From NCBI GenBank assembly GCA_018882895.1, contig VERF01000008.1, forward strand, positions 1 to 57,856: a stretch of 57,856 nt of DNA. Direction: 5' to 3'. A program made the position numbers and the translations under genes. The notes beneath the pieces are model-generated. The model ran no database searches. It was not told the DNA's origin and was given only the letters and a program-made list of their open reading frames with translations. Shown piece after piece: positions 15,939-24,255 of this stretch (positions within the stretch are counted from its first letter, which is position 1; every line of letters begins with the position of its first letter). This stretch comes from Candidatus Kapaibacterium sp. (lineage in GTDB: Bacteria > Bacteroidota > Ignavibacteria > Kapaibacteriales > Kapaibacteriaceae).

Positions 15939-15945
15939 CTGCCGC

Positions 15946-16818
15946 ATGAACCGTCGACACTTTCTCGCATCGATGATCGCTGCTGTGCCCCTTTCAACAA
16001 GGGGGTGGGCGCGCGTGCTTGGTGCCGAAGAAACTGTCTTCCTGGTGGTTGGCGACTGGGGAACGGGCGGAACGCTACAACGTCGCATTGCGGCTTCCAT
16101 GACTCGTGTAGCCAGGAGCAGTGGCGCCTCATTCGTTGTCAGCACGGGCGACAACATCTATCCCGACGGCGTCGATTCGGCCACCGATCCGCAGTGGAAG
16201 ACCAAGTATGAGAACATCTACAAGGATCTTGCGCTTCCTTGGTGGGCCGTGTTAGGAAATCATGACCATCGGGGAGAACCTGATGCGCAGATCCAGTACG
16301 CGAGAACAAATCCGCGCTGGAACATGCCGGGCCGAACCTGGTGCAAGGATATTCCCGCAGGTGCGGCCGCTGGAGCCTCGATCCTCGGGATCGACACCAC
16401 GCCGATGGTGCAGGGGGCTTCCGGATGGAAGGAGCAGCTGACATGGCTCGACCAAACCCTATCTGCGCGTTCCGGGCGTGCCACCATGGTGGTCGGCCAT
16501 CACCCCTTGCGCAGCTACGGACATTACGGCGACACTTCTGTACTTGTAAAGAACCTCAAGCCCCTTCTCGACAAGCATTCGGTGAAGGCCTACATGTGTG
16601 GACACGAGCATGACATGCAGCTGGTCCGAAATCCTGATGATCGGTTCAGCTGTCTGGTCTCGGGTGGCGGCGGCGGCGAGCGTGCCGCGAAGTCCGGCGA
16701 GCATTCTAGGATTGCGTATACTGGCGGTGGATTCGCTCTGATGCGGCTTGGTACGGCGGAACTTTCGGCGGAAATGTTTGATTCACACGGGGTGACCCGA
16801 GGACGATTTGTATTGTGA
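15946..16818 (+). CDS. Exported metallophosphoesterase (purple acid phosphatase-like)
   Basis: 290 residues. The N-terminus MNRRHFLASMIAAVPL looks like a Tat-type or Sec signal with a twin arginine. Metal-binding motifs appear in the standard order: GDWG (35-38), GDNIYPDG, GNHDH, GHHPLRSYG and GHEHDMQ. The spacing and the Tyr in GDNIYPDG recall tartrate-resistant/purple acid phosphatases with a two-metal centre. Likely releases phosphate from extracytoplasmic esters. First gene of a plus-strand run; its stop overlaps the GTG start of the next gene (GTGA). It may also serve a surface-linked role, given that neighbour. Confidence 0.85.
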   Translation: MNRRHFLASMIAAVPLSTRGWARVLGAEETVFLVVGDWGTGGTLQRRIAASMTRVARSSGASFVVSTGDNIYPDGVDSATDPQWKTKYENIYKDLALPWWAVLGNHDHRGEPDAQIQYARTNPRWNMPGRTWCKDIPAGAAAGASILGIDTTPMVQGASGWKEQLTWLDQTLSARSGRATMVVGHHPLRSYGHYGDTSVLVKNLKPLLDKHSVKAYMCGHEHDMQLVRNPDDRFSCLVSGGGGGERAAKSGEHSRIAYTGGGFALMRLGTAELSAEMFDSHGVTRGRFVL

Positions 16819-19800
16819 AACGACTCCATGCATCCACGGCTGTCATGGCCATTTTCTGGCTTCTGTGCAGCGTCTCGTTGACGGCGCAGGACGTGCCGGA
16901 CAGTAAGGGTCGTGACTTCTGGTTCACGTTCCTGCCGAATTTCCACAACGGCGAACGTCAGGGTCTAAATGATCCGGTGAGCCAGCGGGAACATGAACTG
17001 CAGATCTACATCGGAGCAGAACGCCCCACAAAGGGCACGATCTCGTGGCGGACTGAGAACGGCACCGAACGGTCGCAGAACTTCTTGATCACCAACCCGG
17101 CAAGTCTGTTCCGTTTTGCGACCTTCTACCAAGGCATTGAGCTAAGGGGCATGTCGCGTAGTGGTGGGACACTCGACTTTCTCAATTCACAGAACGAACG
17201 CGTCGCACCGCAGCATTTTCACATTGTTGCCGACGATGATGTGACCGTGTATGCTCTGAACCAAGCGCCGCTGACGAGTGAGGCGTTTCTGGTGCTGCCC
17301 ACCGATGCCGTTGCCAACGACTATGTGGTGATGTCCTATCCGACGGATGTCTCGGGAAGTGGAGCACCGAACCCCAATACTACACCGTCACAGTTCGCCA
17401 TTGTGGCCACTGCCGACAGTACGGTGGTGACCATTGAGCCGACGGTGCCGACCCCACGCAACACGTCGGGGCGTCCCTACTCGGTCACCCTTCAGCAAGG
17501 CGAGTCGTTTCTGGTGCAGGCCGACCCACGCGAGATCGCAAGGGGCGACCTGACGGGCACGCGTGTCCGTTCCACGCAGCCCGTGGCGGTCTTTGCAGGA
17601 CACAACCGCGCCATCATTCCAACCCAGGCAAGCAGCCAGCTCACGTCGAGAGACTGTCTTATCGAACAGATGAATCCGGTGCGCACGTGGGGCAAGAGCG
17701 CCTTTGTGACACCTCTTGCGCCACCGACGGATGATCAGGGCGTTGGCTATGACATTTTCCGCGTGGTTGCCGGGTTTGACTCAACTGAGGTCTACGTTGA
17801 CGGTTCGCTGCGTGGCATGTTAATGGCAGGAGATCTCTATGAGGGCCAGCTTCTTGGCGGGTATGAGATCACCACGTCGCGTCCGGCACTGACGGCGCAG
17901 TACAAGAAGTCGTCCGGCGTCAATACATCAGGCGGTGGTGGCCCCGACACCCTCGAGTACGCCGATCCGTTCATGATGCTCGTGCCTCCGGCAGAGCAGT
18001 TCATGACTTCATACCGGTTCATCAACATTCAGTCGTATATCTATGACCTCATAGGTGCGCGGCTGGTTATCACCGACTCGGTGTACAAGGAGCAGTGGCT
18101 GAACGTTGTGATCCCCTCGGCGAAGATCGGATCCCTGGTGCTCGATGGGGCTCCCGTCGGCCCGGGTCGATTCCGTCCTATCGGTTCCTCCGGATTCAGC
18201 TACGCGCAGATTCCTATGCGCGATGGAGTGCACGAGATCAGCGCCGACACATTGTTCGGTATCTATGTGTACGGATACGGTGCGGCTGTGTCATATGGTT
18301 ACATCGGTGGAATGGCCTTCCGGCCGCTTGACGTCTATCCTCCGGAAATCAGTGCGTTTCCGGCCTGCGGCGGATTCCGCGGCATGATCGTCGACACCGT
18401 CATTGCAGACACAAAGGTGCGCGAGGTGAACGTGCTGGCTGACACCAACGCTGTACTGGAACTTGAGGCGTTCAACCCGCCACAGGCCATCGTTCCATAC
18501 ACCGTGAGGCTGCGCGACCCATTCCGCGACGGAAGCATTACGTTCTCTGCCGTAGACGGTGTTAAGCAAAGGCAACGTTTCAGTCTGCAGGTGCCGGGCT
18601 TCACGGTTGCCATCTCTGGCGCAGGTCCAAGTACGACGCTGTCTCAGCGCACGTCGGTGGTGGCCGTTGGCCGTGAACGATGCGACTCGATCGAGATCGA
18701 GAACTACGGCAAGTTCCCGCGAACATTTACCGTTTCGTTCACGGGCGCAACGCGAGTTGATGCCACTCAGCCCCTTACCCTTGGTCCGGGCGAGCGTCGC
18801 ATGCTTCGGTACTGCCGCGCCGGTACGGCTCCGCAGATAACGCTAGACACAATGGTCTTCTCCGACTCATGCCTGCGGCGTCCGGTGGTGGAGATGACCT
18901 TCGAGGAGCGGCTCGATGACAAGGGTCCACTTGTTCAGCGTGATCCCGATCCGTGCGACAGTGTCACAGTTGTGACGATATCCGATGAACGTTCATCAGA
19001 TCTTGGACTTCAATCGGCAAGGATCCTGGACTCGGTGCTTGTCAACTGTACGATTGACACGGTCCTCAATGAAGTTCTTGAGCGGCAGTATGCCATCCGC
19101 GCGCTCGACGCCTATGCGGATGTCATTTACGGATTTGAAGCAATTGACTCTGTTGGAAACATATCGCGGGTGATCGACACCATCCCGGGATTCAACATGT
19201 CAATTGGCGGAACTCTTGATCGGGTTGTTCGTCATGCGTTCGACACCACCATCATCGGTAGATTCTCGTGTGATACGATCCCACTTGAGAACTTTGGCAT
19301 CAGCTCATTGTCCGTCGAGAATGTCTACCTGCGCGGCAACACGCTGTTTAGTGCTCCGCAGTCACAGTTCTCGCTAAGTATCGCCGCCAATGGTGGTAAG
19401 AGTGCGCTGATCGTCTGCTTCAGCCCGCTGTTGGGTGATACCACGAAGACCTTCACCGACACGATCGACTTCAACGTCAACTGCAAGGTGCGCCGCCTGA
19501 TTCTCGTTGGTGTTGGGCGCTCCGAGTACTTTTCGGGGATAAGTCGCTGCGATGCCCCGGTCACCGTCAGGGCGCGCAAACTCCTGGGAGCGCTTGTGAC
19601 GCCCCAGCCGGCTTCCGACCGAATGACGGTGACGTTTGACGAGGCCGATGTGAGGTCGGCCACGATCCGCCTGGTAGACCTAACCGGAATTGTCCGCTGG
19701 GAGCGAACGTGGTCCGGCGAACCTACCCGTGCGCTGGAAATCGACTGTTCGGACGTCCCGAATGGCCTGTATTCCTGCCAGATCACCACCACGGGCACGC

Positions 19801-19829
19801 AGTCCGTGCCGGTGGTCATCTCCCGATAA
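16815..19829 (+). CDS. IgGFc-binding-type surface protein with T9SS sorting domain
   Basis: 1004 residues from GTG 16815. Signal peptide (AVMAIFWLLCSVSLTAQ), then an IgGFc-binding-type N-terminal region (residues about 27-500) with GRDFWFTFLPNF, LIEQMNPVRTWGK and SRPALTAQYKKS. Several beta-rich modules follow, with recurring Cys-Asp-(Ser/Thr) openings such as RCDSIEIENYG, PCDSVTVVTI and SCDTIPLENFG. The last 75 residues are a T9SS tail: PQPASDRMTVTFDEADVRSA, ending QSVPVVISR. Clearly paralogous to 7009-9363 over the first half but attached by a different route. Probably an adhesin (inference). Confidence 0.8.
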   Translation: MKRLHASTAVMAIFWLLCSVSLTAQDVPDSKGRDFWFTFLPNFHNGERQGLNDPVSQREHELQIYIGAERPTKGTISWRTENGTERSQNFLITNPASLFRFATFYQGIELRGMSRSGGTLDFLNSQNERVAPQHFHIVADDDVTVYALNQAPLTSEAFLVLPTDAVANDYVVMSYPTDVSGSGAPNPNTTPSQFAIVATADSTVVTIEPTVPTPRNTSGRPYSVTLQQGESFLVQADPREIARGDLTGTRVRSTQPVAVFAGHNRAIIPTQASSQLTSRDCLIEQMNPVRTWGKSAFVTPLAPPTDDQGVGYDIFRVVAGFDSTEVYVDGSLRGMLMAGDLYEGQLLGGYEITTSRPALTAQYKKSSGVNTSGGGGPDTLEYADPFMMLVPPAEQFMTSYRFINIQSYIYDLIGARLVITDSVYKEQWLNVVIPSAKIGSLVLDGAPVGPGRFRPIGSSGFSYAQIPMRDGVHEISADTLFGIYVYGYGAAVSYGYIGGMAFRPLDVYPPEISAFPACGGFRGMIVDTVIADTKVREVNVLADTNAVLELEAFNPPQAIVPYTVRLRDPFRDGSITFSAVDGVKQRQRFSLQVPGFTVAISGAGPSTTLSQRTSVVAVGRERCDSIEIENYGKFPRTFTVSFTGATRVDATQPLTLGPGERRMLRYCRAGTAPQITLDTMVFSDSCLRRPVVEMTFEERLDDKGPLVQRDPDPCDSVTVVTISDERSSDLGLQSARILDSVLVNCTIDTVLNEVLERQYAIRALDAYADVIYGFEAIDSVGNISRVIDTIPGFNMSIGGTLDRVVRHAFDTTIIGRFSCDTIPLENFGISSLSVENVYLRGNTLFSAPQSQFSLSIAANGGKSALIVCFSPLLGDTTKTFTDTIDFNVNCKVRRLILVGVGRSEYFSGISRCDAPVTVRARKLLGALVTPQPASDRMTVTFDEADVRSATIRLVDLTGIVRWERTWSGEPTRALEIDCSDVPNGLYSCQITTTGTQSVPVVISR

Positions 19830-19907
19830 AGCACACTCACGAAGCACCCTGTGCGTCAATTGTCGGAATTCGTTTCCGTAGTTTCGCGCGTTCTACGCAA
19901 AGCATCC

Positions 19908-21521
19908 ATGAAGAAACCCACCGTTCGCTATTCGATCATCACCGCCGTAGCCGTCTTCTTCGGCATCGGTCTTGGCTTCGTGGTGCAGCCTGTGCTGTCC
20001 GGCGACTCGGTCATGGACCAGACGAGAAAGTTCTCCGACGTGCTATCCATGGCCGTAAAGAACTACGTCGAGGACGTTGACACGCAGAAACTGACTGAAG
20101 CGGCGATCCGTGGTATGCTCAAGGAGCTCGACCCTCACTCGGTCTATATCACGGCTAAGGAGATGGTGAAGGTCGAGGAAGATTTCCGCGGTTCATTCGA
20201 AGGGATCGGCGTAGAATTCGACGTCATCAATGACACCATCACGGTCGTGACGCCGATCATCGGCGGGCCCAGCGAGGCGCTGGGGATCATGGCCGGAGAT
20301 AAGATCGTGAAGATCAACGACACGTCGTCCGTCAAGACCACGCGCGAGCAGGTTCCGAAGAAATTGCGCGGTCCGAAGGGCACCGTGGTAAAGCTCCACG
20401 TCAAGCGTTCCGGTGAGAAGGACCTTCTCGTGTTCGACGTTACCCGCGACAAGATCCCAGTCAACTCGGTTGATGCCTTCTTCATGATCGAGGGCACGGA
20501 TGTCGGGTACATCACGGTCAATCGATTCATGGCCACGACGCACGACGAGATCATGAATGCCGCCCGCACTCTTCGCGGTCAAGGCATGAAGAAGCTGCTC
20601 TTTGACCTGCGATATAATCCGGGCGGGTATCTTGATCAGGCATTCAAGATCTCGGATGAGCTGATTCCAGACGGAAAGAAACTCGTGTACACGAAGGGTC
20701 GCCGTCCGGAGTTCGACGAAGATTTCTGGTCATCCCCGGGTGGTGCCCTCGAAGACATTCCACTGATCGTTCTGATAAACGGCGGTTCTGCATCGGCCAG
20801 CGAGATTGTTTCCGGTGCGGTTCAGGACTTGGACCGCGGACTCGTTGTTGGCGAGACATCATTCGGTAAGGGGCTTGTACAACGCCAATATCCACTTGGT
20901 GATGGGTCGGCATTTCGATTGACGATCTCCCGCTACTACACTCCATCGGGTCGTCTGATCCAGCGTCCTTATGACGACAAGGAGAAGTACTACATGGGCG
21001 AGGGTCGCGAAGAGGGCGAGGAAGGCGACAACATCGATCACAACTCGGATGATAGTACCAAGTCACGGCCGAAGTTCAAGACGGCCAGCGGCAGGACCGT
21101 GCTGGGTGGCGGCGGCATCACGCCGGACTACATCGTCAAGCAGGACACGATCAACGCACTCTCCCGGGTGATCCGCTCAAAGAACCTTTTCTGGGAAATG
21201 GCCGATCAGATCATGCGAACGCGCGGCAAGGATATTCGTGCGACATACGGATCTGACATGAAGAAGTTCATCCGTGAATTCTCGGTCACCGACGAAGACC
21301 TGGCTCGCCTTAAGACCGTGGCTGAGGAAAAATCTATCACGTGGAACGACGAACAGTTCGCAGGTGACAAGGAGTATCTCAGGACGGCTATCAAGGCGTA
21401 CGTCGGCCGTACCGTATTCAACAACAACGGTTTCACTTCCGTGATGCTCTCCATGGACAAGCAGGTGAAGAAGGCCCTGACGCTCTTCCCCGAAGCCATG
21501 AAGATCGCTCGTGCCCGCTGA
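19908..21521 (+). CDS. ctpA: C-terminal processing protease CtpA (S41 family)
   Basis: 537 residues from ATG 19908; a GTG at 19851 would add 19 residues before the signal anchor. A membrane segment (SIITAVAVFFGIGLGFVV) is followed by a PDZ domain (about residues 90-180) and the S41 core. Catalytic Ser296 lies in GGSASASEIVSGA and Lys321 in SFGKGLVQ, 25 residues apart as expected. Cleaves C-terminal ends of periplasmic proteins. The C-terminal 150 residues, after an acidic EGREEGEEGD stretch, form the extension found in Bacteroidota CtpA proteins. It lies between a T9SS cargo gene and a DUF3108 gene. Confidence 0.94.
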   Translation: MKKPTVRYSIITAVAVFFGIGLGFVVQPVLSGDSVMDQTRKFSDVLSMAVKNYVEDVDTQKLTEAAIRGMLKELDPHSVYITAKEMVKVEEDFRGSFEGIGVEFDVINDTITVVTPIIGGPSEALGIMAGDKIVKINDTSSVKTTREQVPKKLRGPKGTVVKLHVKRSGEKDLLVFDVTRDKIPVNSVDAFFMIEGTDVGYITVNRFMATTHDEIMNAARTLRGQGMKKLLFDLRYNPGGYLDQAFKISDELIPDGKKLVYTKGRRPEFDEDFWSSPGGALEDIPLIVLINGGSASASEIVSGAVQDLDRGLVVGETSFGKGLVQRQYPLGDGSAFRLTISRYYTPSGRLIQRPYDDKEKYYMGEGREEGEEGDNIDHNSDDSTKSRPKFKTASGRTVLGGGGITPDYIVKQDTINALSRVIRSKNLFWEMADQIMRTRGKDIRATYGSDMKKFIREFSVTDEDLARLKTVAEEKSITWNDEQFAGDKEYLRTAIKAYVGRTVFNNNGFTSVMLSMDKQVKKALTLFPEAMKIARAR

Positions 21522-21564
21522 TAGCGCCATCAGCAATGACATCCATTCACACGGAATGCATCGT

Positions 21565-22350
21565 ATGAAGTTTCTCTGTTTACTGTGGATCAGTGCGATC
21601 CTTCTTGCCGGATCGGTCCGTGGTTCGGCGCAGGATGTCATCTTCCCCGGCGAGGAACTCACCTATCGCGTGTCTTACCTGAACGTCACACTTGGCACGA
21701 TCAAGTCTGTTTGTGAGGGATACACTACGCGAAATGGAGAGCGCGCGGCGAAGGTAAAGGTGTATATCAAGTCGAGTCCCAACATCCCATTCGTATCGCT
21801 AAACTCCATCTATGAATCATGGATGGATACGTCGATCACTTATTCGCGCCACTTCACTGCCAACACAGAGATCGATGGAGGGAAGTGGGAGTACGACCAG
21901 TATGTGCTGGACTATCCGGCCCGTTCGTTGGTGATGGACAAGTTCCGCGATAAGCAGAAGGTCTCGTCAAAGTCATACACGATCGGCAAGCGCTACAATG
22001 ATGGCAGTTCGCTGCTGTTCACGGCGCGGAATCTCGTTAGCGCAAAGAAGACAATCCGCCTGCCGACCCTGATCATGGACGACACCGTCAACACAGTTGT
22101 CAACTTCCGCGGAACGAAGGGTTCAGTTGAGGTCGACGCGGTGAACTACCCTGTCAAGACCCTGTATCTGGACGGTGTAGCCAACTGGACGGGTATCTAT
22201 GGCCTGAGCGGCATCTTCGAGGGGTGGTTCAGCGACGATGCCGCACGTGTTCCGATCAAGGCCAAGATGAAGGTATACGTCGGCTCGGTCACCATCGAGC
22301 TGCAGTCATGGAAACGGGGCTCATGGACGCCCCCTCGCGCTGACTCCTGA
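21565..22350 (+). CDS. DUF3108 family exported protein
   Basis: 261 residues from ATG 21565, with a signal peptide (FLCLLWISAILLAGSVRGSAQ). The body follows the DUF3108 pattern: FPGEELTYRVSYLNVTLGTI at the start, then YESWMDTSITYSRHFT, and LWFxx-like DGVANWTG and KMKVYVGSVTIEL near the end. Family members are periplasmic beta-rich proteins of unknown function, frequently found beside envelope genes. An upstream GTG at 21511 would overlap ctpA by 11 bp. It is followed two bases later by the kinase-like gene. Confidence 0.8.
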   Translation: MKFLCLLWISAILLAGSVRGSAQDVIFPGEELTYRVSYLNVTLGTIKSVCEGYTTRNGERAAKVKVYIKSSPNIPFVSLNSIYESWMDTSITYSRHFTANTEIDGGKWEYDQYVLDYPARSLVMDKFRDKQKVSSKSYTIGKRYNDGSSLLFTARNLVSAKKTIRLPTLIMDDTVNTVVNFRGTKGSVEVDAVNYPVKTLYLDGVANWTGIYGLSGIFEGWFSDDAARVPIKAKMKVYVGSVTIELQSWKRGSWTPPRADS

Positions 22351-22352
22351 TC

Positions 22353-23267
22353 ATGCGTCTGCTGGTGATCGACGGTGGTGCCACGGCAACCGATGTTGCG
22401 CTGTGTGATCAGAACACCGTGATCGCCCGTACCGAATTCCCGTCGCTCAAACCATCACGAGGGGATCTCAAAACCGATCAGCTCTGCTTGCTGCTAGGTT
22501 CCTTTCTTGCTGCGAACACGCCCCTTGCAGAGGGTGACGTTTGGCAACCGGATGCGATGATAATCGGTATGGCCGGCGTCTGGTCGGACCGTGAGAGATA
22601 CGAGTACTCCGAAGCATTCAATCAGGCATGGACGCAGTATGTGTCCGTAGAACGCATACCACTGGTACTGCTCTCGGATGCAGAGCTTCTGCTTGCGGCG
22701 GCCCACGGTGCCGACGCAGGAGCTGTATTGATCGCAGGAACGGGGTCGATGATGCTCATGCGACGGAGCGATGGCCTGCTGCAACGAGTCGGGGGCTGGG
22801 GTCCGGCCGTCGACGATATGGGAGGGGGCATGTGGCTTGGGCGCCGCGCCGTTCGGGCCGTTGCCCGTATGCTTGATGGACGTGGGCCGGACACGCTGCT
22901 GATTCGTCCGGTGGCAAACTATCTCCGGGTTGATGACGAGGATGCCGACGCGGTGCGTGACGCGCTGCGCCGTGCGGATCCTTCCCGAATGTCGCGCTTG
23001 GCCACAGCCGTCTTGTACTATGCCGACGAGGCAGACGCGGTCTCTATGGAGATCCGTAGGGAAGGGGCGCTTGAGTTAGCGCTCATGCTAACGGTCGTAC
23101 CGTCTGATCTTGATGCTGTGATCTACGGCTCGTTGTTTGAGAACGCTGCTTACCGTGAACTCGTCGAACGGTTTGCCGCTCGCCCCCTGCCGCGATTGCC
23201 GGATGTGATCGCTGCACTTGCCGAACGGATCCATGCGGCCGGCCAGCTGCCAATGCAGCCAATGTGA
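22353..23267 (+). CDS. BadF/BadG-type ATPase, N-acetylglucosamine kinase-like
   Basis: 304 residues of the ASKHA fold. It opens with the phosphate-1 motif MRLLVIDGGATATDVAL (DGG at 7-9), has a second phosphate-binding stretch GAVLIAGTGSMMLMR and the GGWGPAVDDMGGGMWLGRRA signature typical of the NAG-kinase/BadF subgroup, and ends with an adenosine-site-like YGSLFENAAYRELV. This group phosphorylates amino sugars, which suits cell-wall sugar salvage alongside the convergent LD-carboxypeptidase. The substrate is not established. Its start is 2 bp after the DUF3108 stop. Confidence 0.8.
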   Translation: MRLLVIDGGATATDVALCDQNTVIARTEFPSLKPSRGDLKTDQLCLLLGSFLAANTPLAEGDVWQPDAMIIGMAGVWSDRERYEYSEAFNQAWTQYVSVERIPLVLLSDAELLLAAAHGADAGAVLIAGTGSMMLMRRSDGLLQRVGGWGPAVDDMGGGMWLGRRAVRAVARMLDGRGPDTLLIRPVANYLRVDDEDADAVRDALRRADPSRMSRLATAVLYYADEADAVSMEIRREGALELALMLTVVPSDLDAVIYGSLFENAAYRELVERFAARPLPRLPDVIAALAERIHAAGQLPMQPM

Positions 23268-23275
23268 CGAGCCGG

Positions 23276-24217
23276 TTATCGAACTGCTGCTTCGAGCAGC
23301 GTCAGTGAGCCGCCCCGTGCCGATCGCAGCATTACCTCGGCGCCGATCGGAAGCGTGAACTTCTCGGCGTGATGACCGTACTTGAGTCCACTTAAGATCG
23401 GGCCCGATGAGATGTCCGTACGCTCACGCAGCACCTCTGCAACGTCACGATGCGGCGTCGACACCGTCGACGCATCAGGTTGCGACCACGAGCCGTAGAT
23501 GGTGCCGGCTGCCGGCAACGTACGAGTCGACTGTGCAAGGTGAACAAGCATCCGATCGATGCGATAGGTGGCCTCGCCAACATCTTCAAGAACAAGGATG
23601 GAATCCTTCACGGGCGGAAGGTAGCCCGTACCGATGAGGCTGACCAGCACGCTCAGATTGCCGCCCATGAGCCGGCCACGCGCCTGGCCACGTCGAATGA
23701 TCTCCAGAGGCCAGGACTGCTTTAGAGAGCCCATCGGACGTCGTGATGTGAGGATCTGCCAGAACTGCTCCTCTGATTCAGCATCGAATCCGTCGGCCAT
23801 GTCGACGCTCGGCATGGCACCACTGAACGTGATCAGTCCGGTGCGCTTCAGCATCGCCAGCTGCAGCACCGTCACGTCACTGAAGCCGACAAAGATCTTG
23901 GGATGCCGACGAATGATCGAGAAATCCACAAGTGGCAACAGGCGGGCGCAGCCGTAACCGCCGCGTGCGCAGAAGATCGCCGACACCTGTGGGTCCATGA
24001 ACATCTCATGCAGATCCTCCACGCGCTGCACATCCGTGCCGGCCAGATATCCGCCGTGGGATGCCAGGGCGTGACGTCCGAGCTTGACGGTGTAGCCGAG
24101 AGACTCGAGATACGCCACACCGCGCTCGAGCCTCGCTGCATCGCGCTGCGGAGAAGAAGGAGAGATGATGCCGATCGTGGCATTGCGCTCTAGTGCTGGC
24201 GGTTGAATGACCCTCAT
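23276..24217 (-). CDS. ldcA: LD-carboxypeptidase (S66 family)
   Basis: 313 residues. Removes the terminal D-alanine from murein tetrapeptides during cell-wall recycling. Catalytic Ser113 in FVGFSDVT, Glu211 in LVLEDVGEATYRID and His282 in KYGHHAEK are in the expected order. The N-terminal GIISPSSP and the ARGGYGCARLL loop are also typical. No signal peptide, consistent with a cytoplasmic enzyme. Divergent from the glycine-rich cargo gene with a 38-bp gap, and convergent with the kinase-like gene (8 bp apart). Confidence 0.93.
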   Translation of the reverse strand: MRVIQPPALERNATIGIISPSSPQRDAARLERGVAYLESLGYTVKLGRHALASHGGYLAGTDVQRVEDLHEMFMDPQVSAIFCARGGYGCARLLPLVDFSIIRRHPKIFVGFSDVTVLQLAMLKRTGLITFSGAMPSVDMADGFDAESEEQFWQILTSRRPMGSLKQSWPLEIIRRGQARGRLMGGNLSVLVSLIGTGYLPPVKDSILVLEDVGEATYRIDRMLVHLAQSTRTLPAAGTIYGSWSQPDASTVSTPHRDVAEVLRERTDISSGPILSGLKYGHHAEKFTLPIGAEVMLRSARGGSLTLLEAAVR

Positions 24218-24234
24218 AAGGATACCAAGTTGGG

Positions 24235-24241
24235 TAATTTG
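24235..24241 (+). promoter_or_regulatory. -7-like element TAATTTG
   Basis: TAATTTG lies 14 bases before ATG 24256 in the gap between divergent ldcA and the glycine-rich protein gene. Confidence 0.3.
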
Positions 24242-24255
24242 CGCTATTCCGCAAG

